Shown: positions 46,601 to 54,420 of the stretch, in pieces
Numbering within the stretch: the stretch's first letter is position 1
Layout of the letters: every line of letters starts with the position of its first letter
Assembly: GCA_951812525.1 (NCBI GenBank)
Contig: OX638316.1
Coordinates: forward strand, 868,001 to 932,000
Direction of reading: 5' to 3'
Origin: an uncultured Poribacteria bacterium
Lineage (GTDB): Bacteria > Poribacteria > WGA-4E > WGA-3G
Length of the DNA stretch: 64,000 nt
Notes under the pieces: model-generated
What the model was told of the DNA's origin: nothing
The model's database searches: none
What the model saw: the letters and a program-made list of their open reading frames with translations, nothing else
Made by a program: the position numbers and the translations under genes

Positions 46601-47053
46601 CGCTTGTCAAATAAGACGATTGTATTGCTCACGGCTATGCCATTGCCTGACCTTACCGATAGACCTGAAACATTGCTTTTTGACTGGGAAGACTTTGAGA
46701 TCGCCGGTGGACTCGACAAACTCCCTGAGGTAATAGCCGAACGCCAGCGTTTTGAGACGGAACGAGACAATCTTACTGCCGAATCTAGCAGACAAAAAGT
46801 AGAGCAGGTTCTGGGAATTTCCAAAAGTCAGGCGAACCGTGTGTTGATGAAACTGAGGGGTGGTAAAATCCAACGTGTTCCCTTCCATGAGCAGATCCAC
46901 GCACTTCTTGAAGGTGGCGAGAAAACAACAACGGAACTCATTGACGCTATTGACGGACACCCAGGTGCCGTAAAAAATGAACTCAAACGCCTCGTTGATA
47001 TGGGTGAAATTGTAAAGGTTCGTCGAGCGGTTTATGCCCTGCCGTCAGAGTAG
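43616..47053 (+). CDS. Paralogue C: DinG/XPD-like Fe-S helicase family, altered Walker motifs
   Basis: 1145 aa from the ATG at 43616, which has GGAGG about 8 bp upstream; a TTG at 43559 lies in the promoter. Domains: N-terminal domain (WHDIDFKYSAIC, SGGLRFSCRV, WDARYEILIG); a short insert with SLGSYNLDLARDVF and HYWNRPG; P-loop AETGAGKN (nt 44888-44911), where the usual Ser/Thr is Asn; a cysteine cluster C-x5-C..C-x2-C-x5-C (nt ~45115-45207); Walker B IIDEMS instead of DEAx; motif III LFISSTLS; motif VI IIGRIGLNR; C-terminal HTH plus winged helix. XPD/DinG helicases unwind DNA with an Fe-S cluster between motifs I and II. ATP hydrolysis by C is uncertain because of the changed motifs. Confidence 0.82.
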   Translation: MRRFNQRPRPHDLTMNSLKNLIQRCHQRHKKPLRQRKTAATPALDKGRPFHFTVQCAWKYPVRLYELEQADISFMPIGRAPHYDHGPRDFGGERFFRRQHPEDWNILLWQRSWGIQIYTGIPSECNDAQWHDIDFKYSAICSHPDAVFACIEALLISVANPLLTLTKSGGLRFSCRVQDYLHPNTDDAKYYIYKHTSTLENPYHRDVYLEILGESGYSRWDARYEILIGNLLDPPIVAKEVLFAPLNVLREALHEPTPSGEKESEFTAQTETAAPPSLGSYNLDLARDVFLRRGFFYIREDNSVHYWNRPGSIVGDGNVSLWEQEGGVWVRASTPNTGLPTEATLITDIWDDTGILSPLPATGLPVSEQMLAVREGKLSPLAVKRPSPVLCKPESTEKTYGTLAENATQMERVFNGNARILGLIAETGAGKNYAVESYVRNGGVISLASKPLLAAETEQRFQKRNLSSFLRWKPRMHLWDQVKDIPLDIRIATPFQHGNVCEDPERCDTLEAKGGNPSESICPMCPVYTECQQHGYLSQLTTLKNIDAQILENPTLYLNPEYSEVTEEILKSIDNTERLCIIDEMSPHSLFLYCRVAKETLVDWRVNWQRSALGYFANALLHALEIKNVLNDNAVGRIRAVMHAFTDQEKMIVQQMCQVNMQGKVVARELVDDETDRLLARLCIEFEGGIHAYIPLDSNAADKLAAKGQPAFELDSFEVDTEVKIPMSMTQAIALGTLEASTVENIQAFPRVYQNPNWTLWHQLKRFFAYYTRDADVPMLWTRKNIQFWIPPVLHPSLKRLLFISSTLSEYYLRKAFPDEEIEVTHIKPTAWVPGNRVFQIRTGIYLRQAIFNYDTDWDALGMSKTGQRFFRGISAEIEKDPNVQHAIITNAPTPQRLQHIAAKENVCLVTNYKAAERFGTTFEAAEVIWMVGVPHWTPGIYWRESQILFGNDEKPLCYEGETESNTYKDERVQSVYKQDVVGLLTQIIGRIGLNRLSNKTIVLLTAMPLPDLTDRPETLLFDWEDFEIAGGLDKLPEVIAERQRFETERDNLTAESSRQKVEQVLGISKSQANRVLMKLRGGKIQRVPFHEQIHALLEGGEKTTTELIDAIDGHPGAVKNELKRLVDMGEIVKVRRAVYALPSE

Positions 47054-47655
47054 ATCCAGCGGCAGAATAACGGTCAGCAGTCAGATCCAGCAAACCTGTT
47101 ACGCTAGTGTTTTTAAATTCCTTCATGTTTTACCCCTTTACCAGAGATAAAGAGATACCCCTCCAAGCGAGTTATCGCCAGTGTTTGATACTCACTAACA
47201 AAAGAAATCGCTTCTATCCAGTATCCTTCAAGTGACCATCTGTATTTATGGTGAACCGTCAGAATACACAGATCATCAGTGAACGGTAAGAGCAAAGTCA
47301 TTCCTCGCCCTAGATCCACTTGACTTATAAGTTTTATTACGTCATAATTAACCCTATTAAGACGTATAAGGGATGCTTTCCCGATTAGGATAATAAGTGA
47401 CTTTGTATGCTTTTCTAAGCAATGGTATTTTTTGAATTTAATTTGACTTTTAATCTGAACCAATGTATAATTAAGTCATCTTAGCGCATTATATAAAATT
47501 ATAATGTTATAGATAAAATTGATGCGAAATGATATAATTGAATGCGTTATTTTGCTTAGGCAACAACATAGGTTATGCCACAATATTATGCCACATTAAT
47601 TCGAGAATCCCAAATCTGATAGAAACTGTGGTTTCATATCCATTTTTAAAAAACC
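47054..47655. promoter_or_regulatory. 602-bp control region upstream of paralogue D
   Basis: No gene seen. Promoter 1 is TTGACT-17-CATAAT (47320-47325, 47343-47348) and promoter 2 is TTGACT-17-TATAAT (47443-47448, 47466-47471). A direct repeat TTATGCCACA sits at 47573-47582 and 47586-47595 (13-bp period). The start of the stretch has a CAGCAGTCAG-type interspersed repeat (about 47071-47080). No ribosome site precedes the ATG at 47656. Confidence 0.55.
47443..47471 (+). promoter_or_regulatory. Promoter 2 for paralogue D
   Basis: TTGACT, exact 17-bp spacer, perfect TATAAT; about 185 bp from the start codon. Confidence 0.65.
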
Positions 47656-50600
47656 ATGAATTCCTTGAAAGGTATTATCCAGCAGTGCCATCAACGTCAT
47701 GAGAAACCTCTGCGGCAGCGCCGGACAGTAAGAACACCCGCGCTCTATAAGGGGCTGCCCTACCATTTCACCGTCTATTGCGGGCGGACATATCCTGTAA
47801 AACTCTATGAACTCGAACAGGCAGGTATCTCTTTTATGCCGATAGGACGTGCCCCTCACTACGATCACGGTCCAATGGATTTTGGGGGTGATCGGTTCTT
47901 CAGACGCCAAGGCATAGAGGATTGGAATCATGAGCTATGGCACAGATCATGGGGACTTCAGGTATACACTGGTATTCCGTCTGAACGCGACGGTGCACGC
48001 TGGCACGATTTCCAATTTAAATATGAAGCCTTATGCATCGCACCCGATGCTGTTCTCGACTGCATCGATACACTTATTAGTGCTGTTGCGAACCCTCTAC
48101 TGATGATTACAAAGACCGGTGGGCTCCGCTTCTCTTGTAGAATACCGGATTACCTTCATCCAAATACCGAGGCGGCAAAGCAATATATCTATAAACACAC
48201 GCCGACTGTGGGAAATCCGAATGGGCGCGATGTATACCTCGAAGTTTTTGGGGAAGAAGGATATAGTCAATGGGATGCGCGTTACGAGATTTTGCTTGGG
48301 AATCTGTCAGATCCACCTGTGATTTCTAAAGAGGTCCTTTTTGCCTCTGTTGATGCCCTTCGCGATGTCCTCCACGAACCGGCACCGTCCGGGCAAGATA
48401 GCCTGAAACCTGTTCTGCAGACCGCCCCCACTGCGCCACCATCCCTCGGTTCCCATAAACTCGACCTCGCAAAAGAGGCATTTATTAAGTCCAGTTTTTC
48501 TTATGCTGGACAAGACAACGGAACGCATTACTGGACCCGACCCCCGGGTGAAGGTGAAACGTCAGAAGTATCACTATGGGAAAGCGATGGGATTGTGTGG
48601 ATATGTGCATCTACATCTAATACCGGGCTGCCGATGGAAGCAACATCCATAACAGATGTCTGGGACGATACTGGCATTCTGCCGCCGATACCATCAACGG
48701 GGCTACCTGTATCCGATAAGGTGATTGCTGTGCGAGAACGAAAACTCAGTCCACTGGCGATAAAACGTCCTTCCGCCGCACTCCACAAGCCAGAAGATAC
48801 AAACACGGTCTACCATACACTTGAAGAGAACGCTCTTCAGATACAGCAGGCTTTCGACCAGACGACACGCATCACTGGACTTATTGCCGAAACAGGTGCA
48901 GGGAAAAGCCATGCCGTAGAATCCTATATCCGCATCGGAGGCAGAATCAGCTTAAATGCAGGGTACTGGACAGTAGAAGAAATAGAACAACGCTTTCAAG
49001 AACACAACTTGCCACCGTTCGCACGTCACAGATCTCGGAGATATCTGTGGAATCAAGTAAAAGAAATACCTGTTGAGGTGCGGATGGCGAATCCTTTTCA
49101 ACACGGCAATGTTTGTGAGGACTTCGAGCGATGTGACGCCCTCGAGAAGAAGGGTGGGGATCCAAATGAAAGTATCTGTCCACAGTGTCCCGTCTATACA
49201 GCGTGTCAGGAACGCGGCTATTTATCGCAACTTGCTATACTCCAACACACCGAGGCACAACTGTCGGGGACACCTCGGCTGTTTTTGGATCCACGATACT
49301 CAGAAGTAGTAACGGAAATACTCAAACCAGTCGATAACACAGAGCGACTTTGCATCATTGATGAAGCACAAGCACCCAACCTATTTTTTGAATGTAATGT
49401 ATCAAAAAATACATTGGAAAAATGGTGTGTAGATTGGCGAGGAAGTGCCTTAGGAAACTTTGCCAATGCCTTACTCAATGCATTAGAAACCCAAAGTGAG
49501 TCTGAGGACAGCCCGATCAGACGGATCCGGACAGTAACGCTCGCATTTCAACAGCACGAAGAGAAACTTATTAGACAAATGTGCCAAGTCAATGTGCGGG
49601 GTAAGGTTATTGCGCGCGGCGTTGTTGACGCTGAAACTGGAGAGGGGTTGGCGCACTTTACTATTGGGTTTGAAGGTGGTGTTGCTGCTTATATCCCGCT
49701 GGATAATAACGCTGCAGATACCCTTAAAGAAAAAGGGCTGCCCTTCTTTCCGCTCGACTCCTTTACACCCAACGAGAATATAGAAATCGCAATGCCGATG
49801 TCACAAGCGATTCAATTGGGTATCTTGAATACAGAAACCACACAGAATATTGAGGAATTCCCTACAGTCTATCCGGATCCAAACCAGACCCTTTGGCATC
49901 AACTAAAGCGTTTCTTTGCATATTATCTTCAGGATAACGATGCACCGATGATTTGGCATAACAAAGTTCTGCGGTTCTGGATGTCACCGATATTGCATCC
50001 GAACGTCAAACGCCTTTTGCTCATGTCGTCAACGCTCTCTGAAGAAGATTTACGCATAGCATTTCCAAGTGAAGAAATTAATGTTATTCGTATCAGACCG
50101 ACAGTATGGGTTTCGGGAAACAAGGTTTTTCAGACGCGCGCAGATATTCACGCCGTACAAACGCTGTTAGAACACGATCAAAGTTGGGATGTTATTCGCA
50201 TGTCTAAAACCGGACAGCGCATTTTTATGGGGATCCAAGCAGAGATTGAGAGGGATCCAAGCGTCAAGCATGCTATTGTTACCTACAGTCCAATTGCCAG
50301 ACAATTGACAGATTTTTCAGAAATGGAGAACGTCTGCTTTGTGACGGATTTCAAAACGTTGGAAAAGTTGGAGGAAGCTTTTGAAGCGACAGAAGTACTC
50401 TGGATAATTGGTATACCAATTTGGGAACATGGCATCATTTGGCGGCGAGCGCAGATTTTGTTCGGAAACGATGAGACCCTCCTTTCCTACGACCCAGGAA
50501 TAGGATCCATTCGCTATAAAGATGAACGGGTTCAAAGTGTTTACGAACAGATGGTTACTGGCACACTCAAAGATATTATAGGTCGTATGGGGTTAAACCG

Positions 50601-51063
50601 TTTCACAGATAAGAAGGTAGTGCTGGTCAATAACATGAAACTGTCCAATATTACCGACAGATCTGAAACACGCCTCTTTGACTGGGAAGATTTTGAAGTT
50701 GCTGGTGGGTTGCATAGGCTTGAGGAAACGATACGCACACGCCAGCGGTTTGAAACTGAACGTGCGAACATAACAGCCGATACCAGCAGAAATGAAGTAG
50801 AACGTATATTGGGATGCTCCTCACGGCAAGCAAACCGTTTGTTAAAAAAACTTAGAGGTGGGAACATTCCACGCGTTCTCTTCCGCGAACAGATCTTCTC
50901 TCTTCTTGCCAGTGGTGAGAAAAGGACATCCCAACTGGTTGATGCGATCGAAGGACACCCAACATCGGTAAGAAATGAACTCAAGCGTCTTGTCGATGCC
51001 GGCGAGATTATAAAGGTCCGATGGGGCATCTATGACCTCCCGTCAAATTATCCACATCGGTAG
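47656..51063 (+). CDS. Paralogue D: DinG/XPD-like Fe-S helicase with N-terminal unknown domain and C-terminal winged helix
   Basis: 1135 aa and the only paralogue with all helicase motifs. Residues 1-245: unrecognised domain (WHDFQFKYEALC at 116, TGGLRFSCRI at 154, WDARYEILLGNL at 206) with faint PrimPol-like order. About 262-350: insert with SLGSHKLDLAKEAF and HYWTRPPG. 411-418: Walker A AETGAGKS. Cys487, 493, 508, 511 and 517: probable 4Fe-4S site. 569-572: DEAQ. 791-793: SST (motif III). 974-982: IIGRMGLNR (motif VI). About 1045-1130: HTH (CSSRQANRLLKKLRGG) plus winged helix (SVRNELKRLVDAGEIIKV). The order motif I, Fe-S, DEAx matches XPD/DinG. A DNA helicase tied to replication, repair or defence is likely; the exact role is unknown. 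Confidence 0.85.
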   Translation: MNSLKGIIQQCHQRHEKPLRQRRTVRTPALYKGLPYHFTVYCGRTYPVKLYELEQAGISFMPIGRAPHYDHGPMDFGGDRFFRRQGIEDWNHELWHRSWGLQVYTGIPSERDGARWHDFQFKYEALCIAPDAVLDCIDTLISAVANPLLMITKTGGLRFSCRIPDYLHPNTEAAKQYIYKHTPTVGNPNGRDVYLEVFGEEGYSQWDARYEILLGNLSDPPVISKEVLFASVDALRDVLHEPAPSGQDSLKPVLQTAPTAPPSLGSHKLDLAKEAFIKSSFSYAGQDNGTHYWTRPPGEGETSEVSLWESDGIVWICASTSNTGLPMEATSITDVWDDTGILPPIPSTGLPVSDKVIAVRERKLSPLAIKRPSAALHKPEDTNTVYHTLEENALQIQQAFDQTTRITGLIAETGAGKSHAVESYIRIGGRISLNAGYWTVEEIEQRFQEHNLPPFARHRSRRYLWNQVKEIPVEVRMANPFQHGNVCEDFERCDALEKKGGDPNESICPQCPVYTACQERGYLSQLAILQHTEAQLSGTPRLFLDPRYSEVVTEILKPVDNTERLCIIDEAQAPNLFFECNVSKNTLEKWCVDWRGSALGNFANALLNALETQSESEDSPIRRIRTVTLAFQQHEEKLIRQMCQVNVRGKVIARGVVDAETGEGLAHFTIGFEGGVAAYIPLDNNAADTLKEKGLPFFPLDSFTPNENIEIAMPMSQAIQLGILNTETTQNIEEFPTVYPDPNQTLWHQLKRFFAYYLQDNDAPMIWHNKVLRFWMSPILHPNVKRLLLMSSTLSEEDLRIAFPSEEINVIRIRPTVWVSGNKVFQTRADIHAVQTLLEHDQSWDVIRMSKTGQRIFMGIQAEIERDPSVKHAIVTYSPIARQLTDFSEMENVCFVTDFKTLEKLEEAFEATEVLWIIGIPIWEHGIIWRRAQILFGNDETLLSYDPGIGSIRYKDERVQSVYEQMVTGTLKDIIGRMGLNRFTDKKVVLVNNMKLSNITDRSETRLFDWEDFEVAGGLHRLEETIRTRQRFETERANITADTSRNEVERILGCSSRQANRLLKKLRGGNIPRVLFREQIFSLLASGEKRTSQLVDAIEGHPTSVRNELKRLVDAGEIIKVRWGIYDLPSNYPHR

Positions 51064-51399
51064 CCAGCAGTCAACAACTGCAGACGGAAACTATGGCGAA
51101 TTATAAAGTATGTGGACATCTCCGAACAACAGATACAAAATACCTATCACCCTTAGTAAAGTTCAGTAGTTTGTAACAGAGAAACCATTTATTGCTGTCT
51201 GTCATAGATACAACTTACCTCTTCACCGCTGGCAAGGTTTCCTGACCTCGTCCTTTCACACCATATCATCAATTCTAAAATCTACTATAAACAGGCACAC
51301 TTCTGATACAGCCACTTGACGCGAAGGGCGTTAATTGATATGATAAAAATAACAGAATGAATTCAGAACCCACTTTTGAAGAAAACAAAAAAGGAAACT
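51064..51399. other. 336-bp gap with promoter
   Basis: No gene. It begins with a CCAGCAGTCAACAACTG interspersed repeat (about 51063-51080), includes a degraded GGCAAGGTTTCC..GACCTCG element (about 51230-51255), and ends with the promoter below. Confidence 0.45.
51316..51344 (+). promoter_or_regulatory. Promoter for SUMF1-sialidase gene
   Basis: TTGACG (51316-51321), 17-bp spacer, TATGAT (51339-51344), 56 bp before the ATG. Confidence 0.6.
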
Positions 51400-53424
51400 A
51401 TGCAAAAGTTAGCGATTGAGGGAGAGACACATACGAATTCACTCGGCATGCAGTTCGTCAGAATTGAATCCGGCACTTTTATGATGGGTTCAGAGGATGC
51501 CGCGTTATCAGATGAATTGATCGCCGAAAAGGCATATCTTCGCGATGGAGATCCCGACGAGAAACCGGTGCATCAAGTGACACTCACCACGCCATTCTAC
51601 ATCAGCACTTTTCAGGTCACCAATGCACACTACGAGGAATTCCAACCCGCCCACAATGAACTTCGTGGAAAACTCGGCTTTTCACAAGATGATGACGAGG
51701 CGGTTGTGTTCGTCGATTGGCACGATGCGACCCGTTTCTGCGAATGGCTTTCCGAAAAGGAGGATCTCCCGTATCGATTGCCAACTGAAGCCGAGTGGGA
51801 ATACGTCTGTCGTGCCGGTACAACGACTCATTTTCATACCGGTGATACTTTACCACCAGAGTTTCACAAAAACGTTGGTGAGATCTGGTACCCAGACGCC
51901 GGACGGGGCCGTGGCGCAGAAGAGGTGATGCCCCTGCATGTCGGTCAAACGCCAGTCAATGCATGGGGTGTCTACGATATGCACGGAAATGTAGAGGAGT
52001 GGTGCCAAGATTGGTATGGACCCTACAACCCGAATCCACAAACAGATCCGGTAGGTAGGCAAACAGGTCTGTATCGCGTTACACGCGGGGGTAGCCACTC
52101 CACGTTGCTCTGTTACTTACGTTCTGCCAATCGAATGGGAGCGGTGCCTGAAGACAAACACTGGTACATCGGATTTCGTGTCGTCTGCGGTGAAATGCCC
52201 CAGACCGCTCCTACTCCTGCACCAAAGGTGGCATTATGGGGACGTGATGTTAAACAAGAACATGTGAGTTCACCTGCCCTGGATACTCCATACTTCGCGG
52301 ACCCACTGACTTATGTTAAAATTCCGGAAGGTTCAAATGGACCACTTTTTTCAGCACACAACCATGTCCCAGCGATTACGGAATGTCCCAATGGTGATAT
52401 GTTCGCCGCTTGGTATTCATGCGTGACTGAACGCGGACGCGAACTGACAGTCGCTGCCAGTCGGCTACGATTTGGCGAAACGGAGTGGGATCCTGCCGAA
52501 CCCTTTTGGGGTCCACCCGATCGGAATAACCACGCTACCTCTCTGTGGCGAAACGAAAATGGACGGATTTATCATTTCAATGGACTCTCGGCTGCGGCGA
52601 CATGGGGTCCGTTGGCACTGGTAATGCGCTATTCCGATGATAACGGCGCGAATTGGTCGATACCTCGCTTTATTTCACCAGAACACCGCCTCCGACACAT
52701 GCCGATTGCCTCTGTCTTCCGGCGGCAGGACGGTTCCATACTCCTCGCCTGCGATGCAGTGAGCGGTGGAAACGGTGGCACAGCAATATGGCTCAGCAAC
52801 GATGATGGCGAAACGTGGTTTGATCCGGGTGCCGGGCAGCCTATTCCCGAATTCTCGGCAGGAAAAAGTGGTGGGTGGATCGCTGGTATCCACGCCGCTG
52901 TGGTCGAACTCACCGATGGAAGACTGATGGCTTATGGTCGCGGCGACACCATTGACGGACAGATGCCAAAGAGCCTCTCTTCGGATAGTGGGAAGACATG
53001 GTACTACAGTGCAAGTCCATTTCCAGTGCTTTCGGGTGGGCAACGATGCGTCCTGCTGCGACTTCAAGAGGGACCAATCTTCCTTGCCTCTTTCACAGGC
53101 GATCGGAGAGCACCGACACCGGTGCCCATTGTTGATGCATCTGGAAACGAACGCCTTGTTACCGGACTCTTTGGTGCCTTGTCCTACGACGACGGCGAAA
53201 CGTGGGAACACATCCGTCCGATTACAGATGACGGTGCTGATCGGGACATCGAAACGATGGATGGACGGACATTTACGATGGGACTAAACAGTGCTGAACC
53301 CGGAGGTTACCTCGCCGTTCACCACGGACAGAACGGAATCATCCATCTGATTAGCAGCCGTCAACATTATCGATTTAATCTCGCTTGGTTGAAAGAACCA
53401 CCGCCATCAAAAGTGAGGGATTAA
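51400..53424 (+). CDS. SUMF1/FGE-like domain fused to sialidase-like beta-propeller
   Basis: 674 aa from the ATG at 51400 (AAGGA precedes; a TTG at 51376 is less likely). Residues ~10-275: SUMF1-like domain (FVRIESGTFMMGSED, FQVTNAHYEEF, YRLPTEAEWEYVCRAG, YDMHGNVEEWCQDWYG, RVTRGGSHSTLLCYLRSAN). The FGE cysteine pair is not in place. Residues ~300-670: six-blade sialidase/BNR fold with Asp boxes (SNDDGETWFDP, SSDSGKTWYYS, SYDDGETWEHI). It has no signal peptide. It may hydrolyse or bind a sugar acid. It is followed after 5 bp by a PhyH dioxygenase, implying co-translation. Confidence 0.88.
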   Translation: MQKLAIEGETHTNSLGMQFVRIESGTFMMGSEDAALSDELIAEKAYLRDGDPDEKPVHQVTLTTPFYISTFQVTNAHYEEFQPAHNELRGKLGFSQDDDEAVVFVDWHDATRFCEWLSEKEDLPYRLPTEAEWEYVCRAGTTTHFHTGDTLPPEFHKNVGEIWYPDAGRGRGAEEVMPLHVGQTPVNAWGVYDMHGNVEEWCQDWYGPYNPNPQTDPVGRQTGLYRVTRGGSHSTLLCYLRSANRMGAVPEDKHWYIGFRVVCGEMPQTAPTPAPKVALWGRDVKQEHVSSPALDTPYFADPLTYVKIPEGSNGPLFSAHNHVPAITECPNGDMFAAWYSCVTERGRELTVAASRLRFGETEWDPAEPFWGPPDRNNHATSLWRNENGRIYHFNGLSAAATWGPLALVMRYSDDNGANWSIPRFISPEHRLRHMPIASVFRRQDGSILLACDAVSGGNGGTAIWLSNDDGETWFDPGAGQPIPEFSAGKSGGWIAGIHAAVVELTDGRLMAYGRGDTIDGQMPKSLSSDSGKTWYYSASPFPVLSGGQRCVLLRLQEGPIFLASFTGDRRAPTPVPIVDASGNERLVTGLFGALSYDDGETWEHIRPITDDGADRDIETMDGRTFTMGLNSAEPGGYLAVHHGQNGIIHLISSRQHYRFNLAWLKEPPPSKVRD

Positions 53425-53429
53425 CTATT

Positions 53430-54320
53430 ATGAAACTCCCGTTTTTGCATCAAGAAGTAGAAGTCAGCACCGATCTACGAGAAAGCAACGACATCCTTGA
53501 CAATCCAGATGCCTTGCGAGAGCGCATGGCAACGGATGGTTATCTCCTGATACGCGGATTACACGACAAAGAGACTATCCTCACAGCACGCAGAGAAATT
53601 CTGGAGAAACTCAAGGAAAAAGACATGCTCGCACCGGACGTCCCCTTAATGGACGGTATCTTCAACCCAGATTACCCTGAACCGACATCCACCGGTTCAA
53701 TGGGCAACAAAGCGTTTACGCAGCTACCGGCATTCAAAGCAGTCGTTGAAGGTAAACCCGTGATGGACTTTTTCAAACAATTCCTCGGTGGTGAGGCACG
53801 GACGTTTGATTTCAAATGGCTTCGCACGGCAGGACCTGGGTCGGGATCCCCGATTCACTATGACATCGTCTTTATGGGCAGAGGTACACAAGACCTCTAC
53901 TCCTGTTGGACACCCTTTGGTGATGTATCACTTGATATGGGTCCTATCGTCTTCTGCCTCGGTTCCAACCAATTTGAAAACGTCCGCGCCACTTACGGAC
54001 AAGCAGACGTTGATCGGGATCTGATTGAAGGACATTTCAGTGATAAACCGCTCGAAATTGTCGAGAAATTCGGCGGACGTTGGGCGACAACAACATTTTC
54101 AGCAGGAGACATTATCATTTTCAGCATGTTCCTGATGCACGCCTCGCTCGTCAATACATCCAATAAAATTCGGATAACGGCGGATACGCGTTATCAACTC
54201 GCCTCGGAACCGATTGACGAGCGATGGATTGGTGAAAAACCGAAGGGACATTACGCATGGAAGCAGGAAAACGTAGAGATTGAATCTTTGGAAGAATCTC
54301 GACAAAGGTGGGGAGTTTAA
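53430..54320 (+). CDS. Phytanoyl-CoA dioxygenase family protein (PhyH)
   Basis: 296 aa from the ATG at 53430, which follows a GAGGG site; a longer frame from 53385 overlaps the upstream gene. A Fe(II)/2-oxoglutarate oxygenase: the iron-binding HxD is HYD in GSPIHYDIVF, the distal His is in FLMHASLVNTS, and the 2OG-binding Arg is in RITADTRY. The substrate is unknown; many bacterial PhyH proteins hydroxylate small secondary metabolites. Downstream of the SUMF1-sialidase gene by 5 bp. Confidence 0.92.
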   Translation: MKLPFLHQEVEVSTDLRESNDILDNPDALRERMATDGYLLIRGLHDKETILTARREILEKLKEKDMLAPDVPLMDGIFNPDYPEPTSTGSMGNKAFTQLPAFKAVVEGKPVMDFFKQFLGGEARTFDFKWLRTAGPGSGSPIHYDIVFMGRGTQDLYSCWTPFGDVSLDMGPIVFCLGSNQFENVRATYGQADVDRDLIEGHFSDKPLEIVEKFGGRWATTTFSAGDIIIFSMFLMHASLVNTSNKIRITADTRYQLASEPIDERWIGEKPKGHYAWKQENVEIESLEESRQRWGV

Positions 54321-54341
54321 AGCTTTGATTCGCCACTCCAT

Positions 54342-54404
54342 CTGTAGGAGGGATCTCCGAATCCCGACTCTCTGTCTGTAGGAGGAATCTCCAAATTCAG
54401 AATT
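54342..54404. repeat. Two copies of the TAGGAGGGATCTCCGAATC element
   Basis: Copies at 54342-54368 and 54376-54404. Related elements are at 1756-1784 and inside the UxaA gene at 60653-60680. Confidence 0.7.
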
Positions 54405-54420
54405 AGCATTCAAATAAAAT

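Noticed and set aside
36720-51063. Assignment of the array to BREX, DISARM or a known defence system
   Set aside because: No methyltransferase, PglZ, Lon-like or phospholipase-type partner is adjacent, and the domain order does not match.
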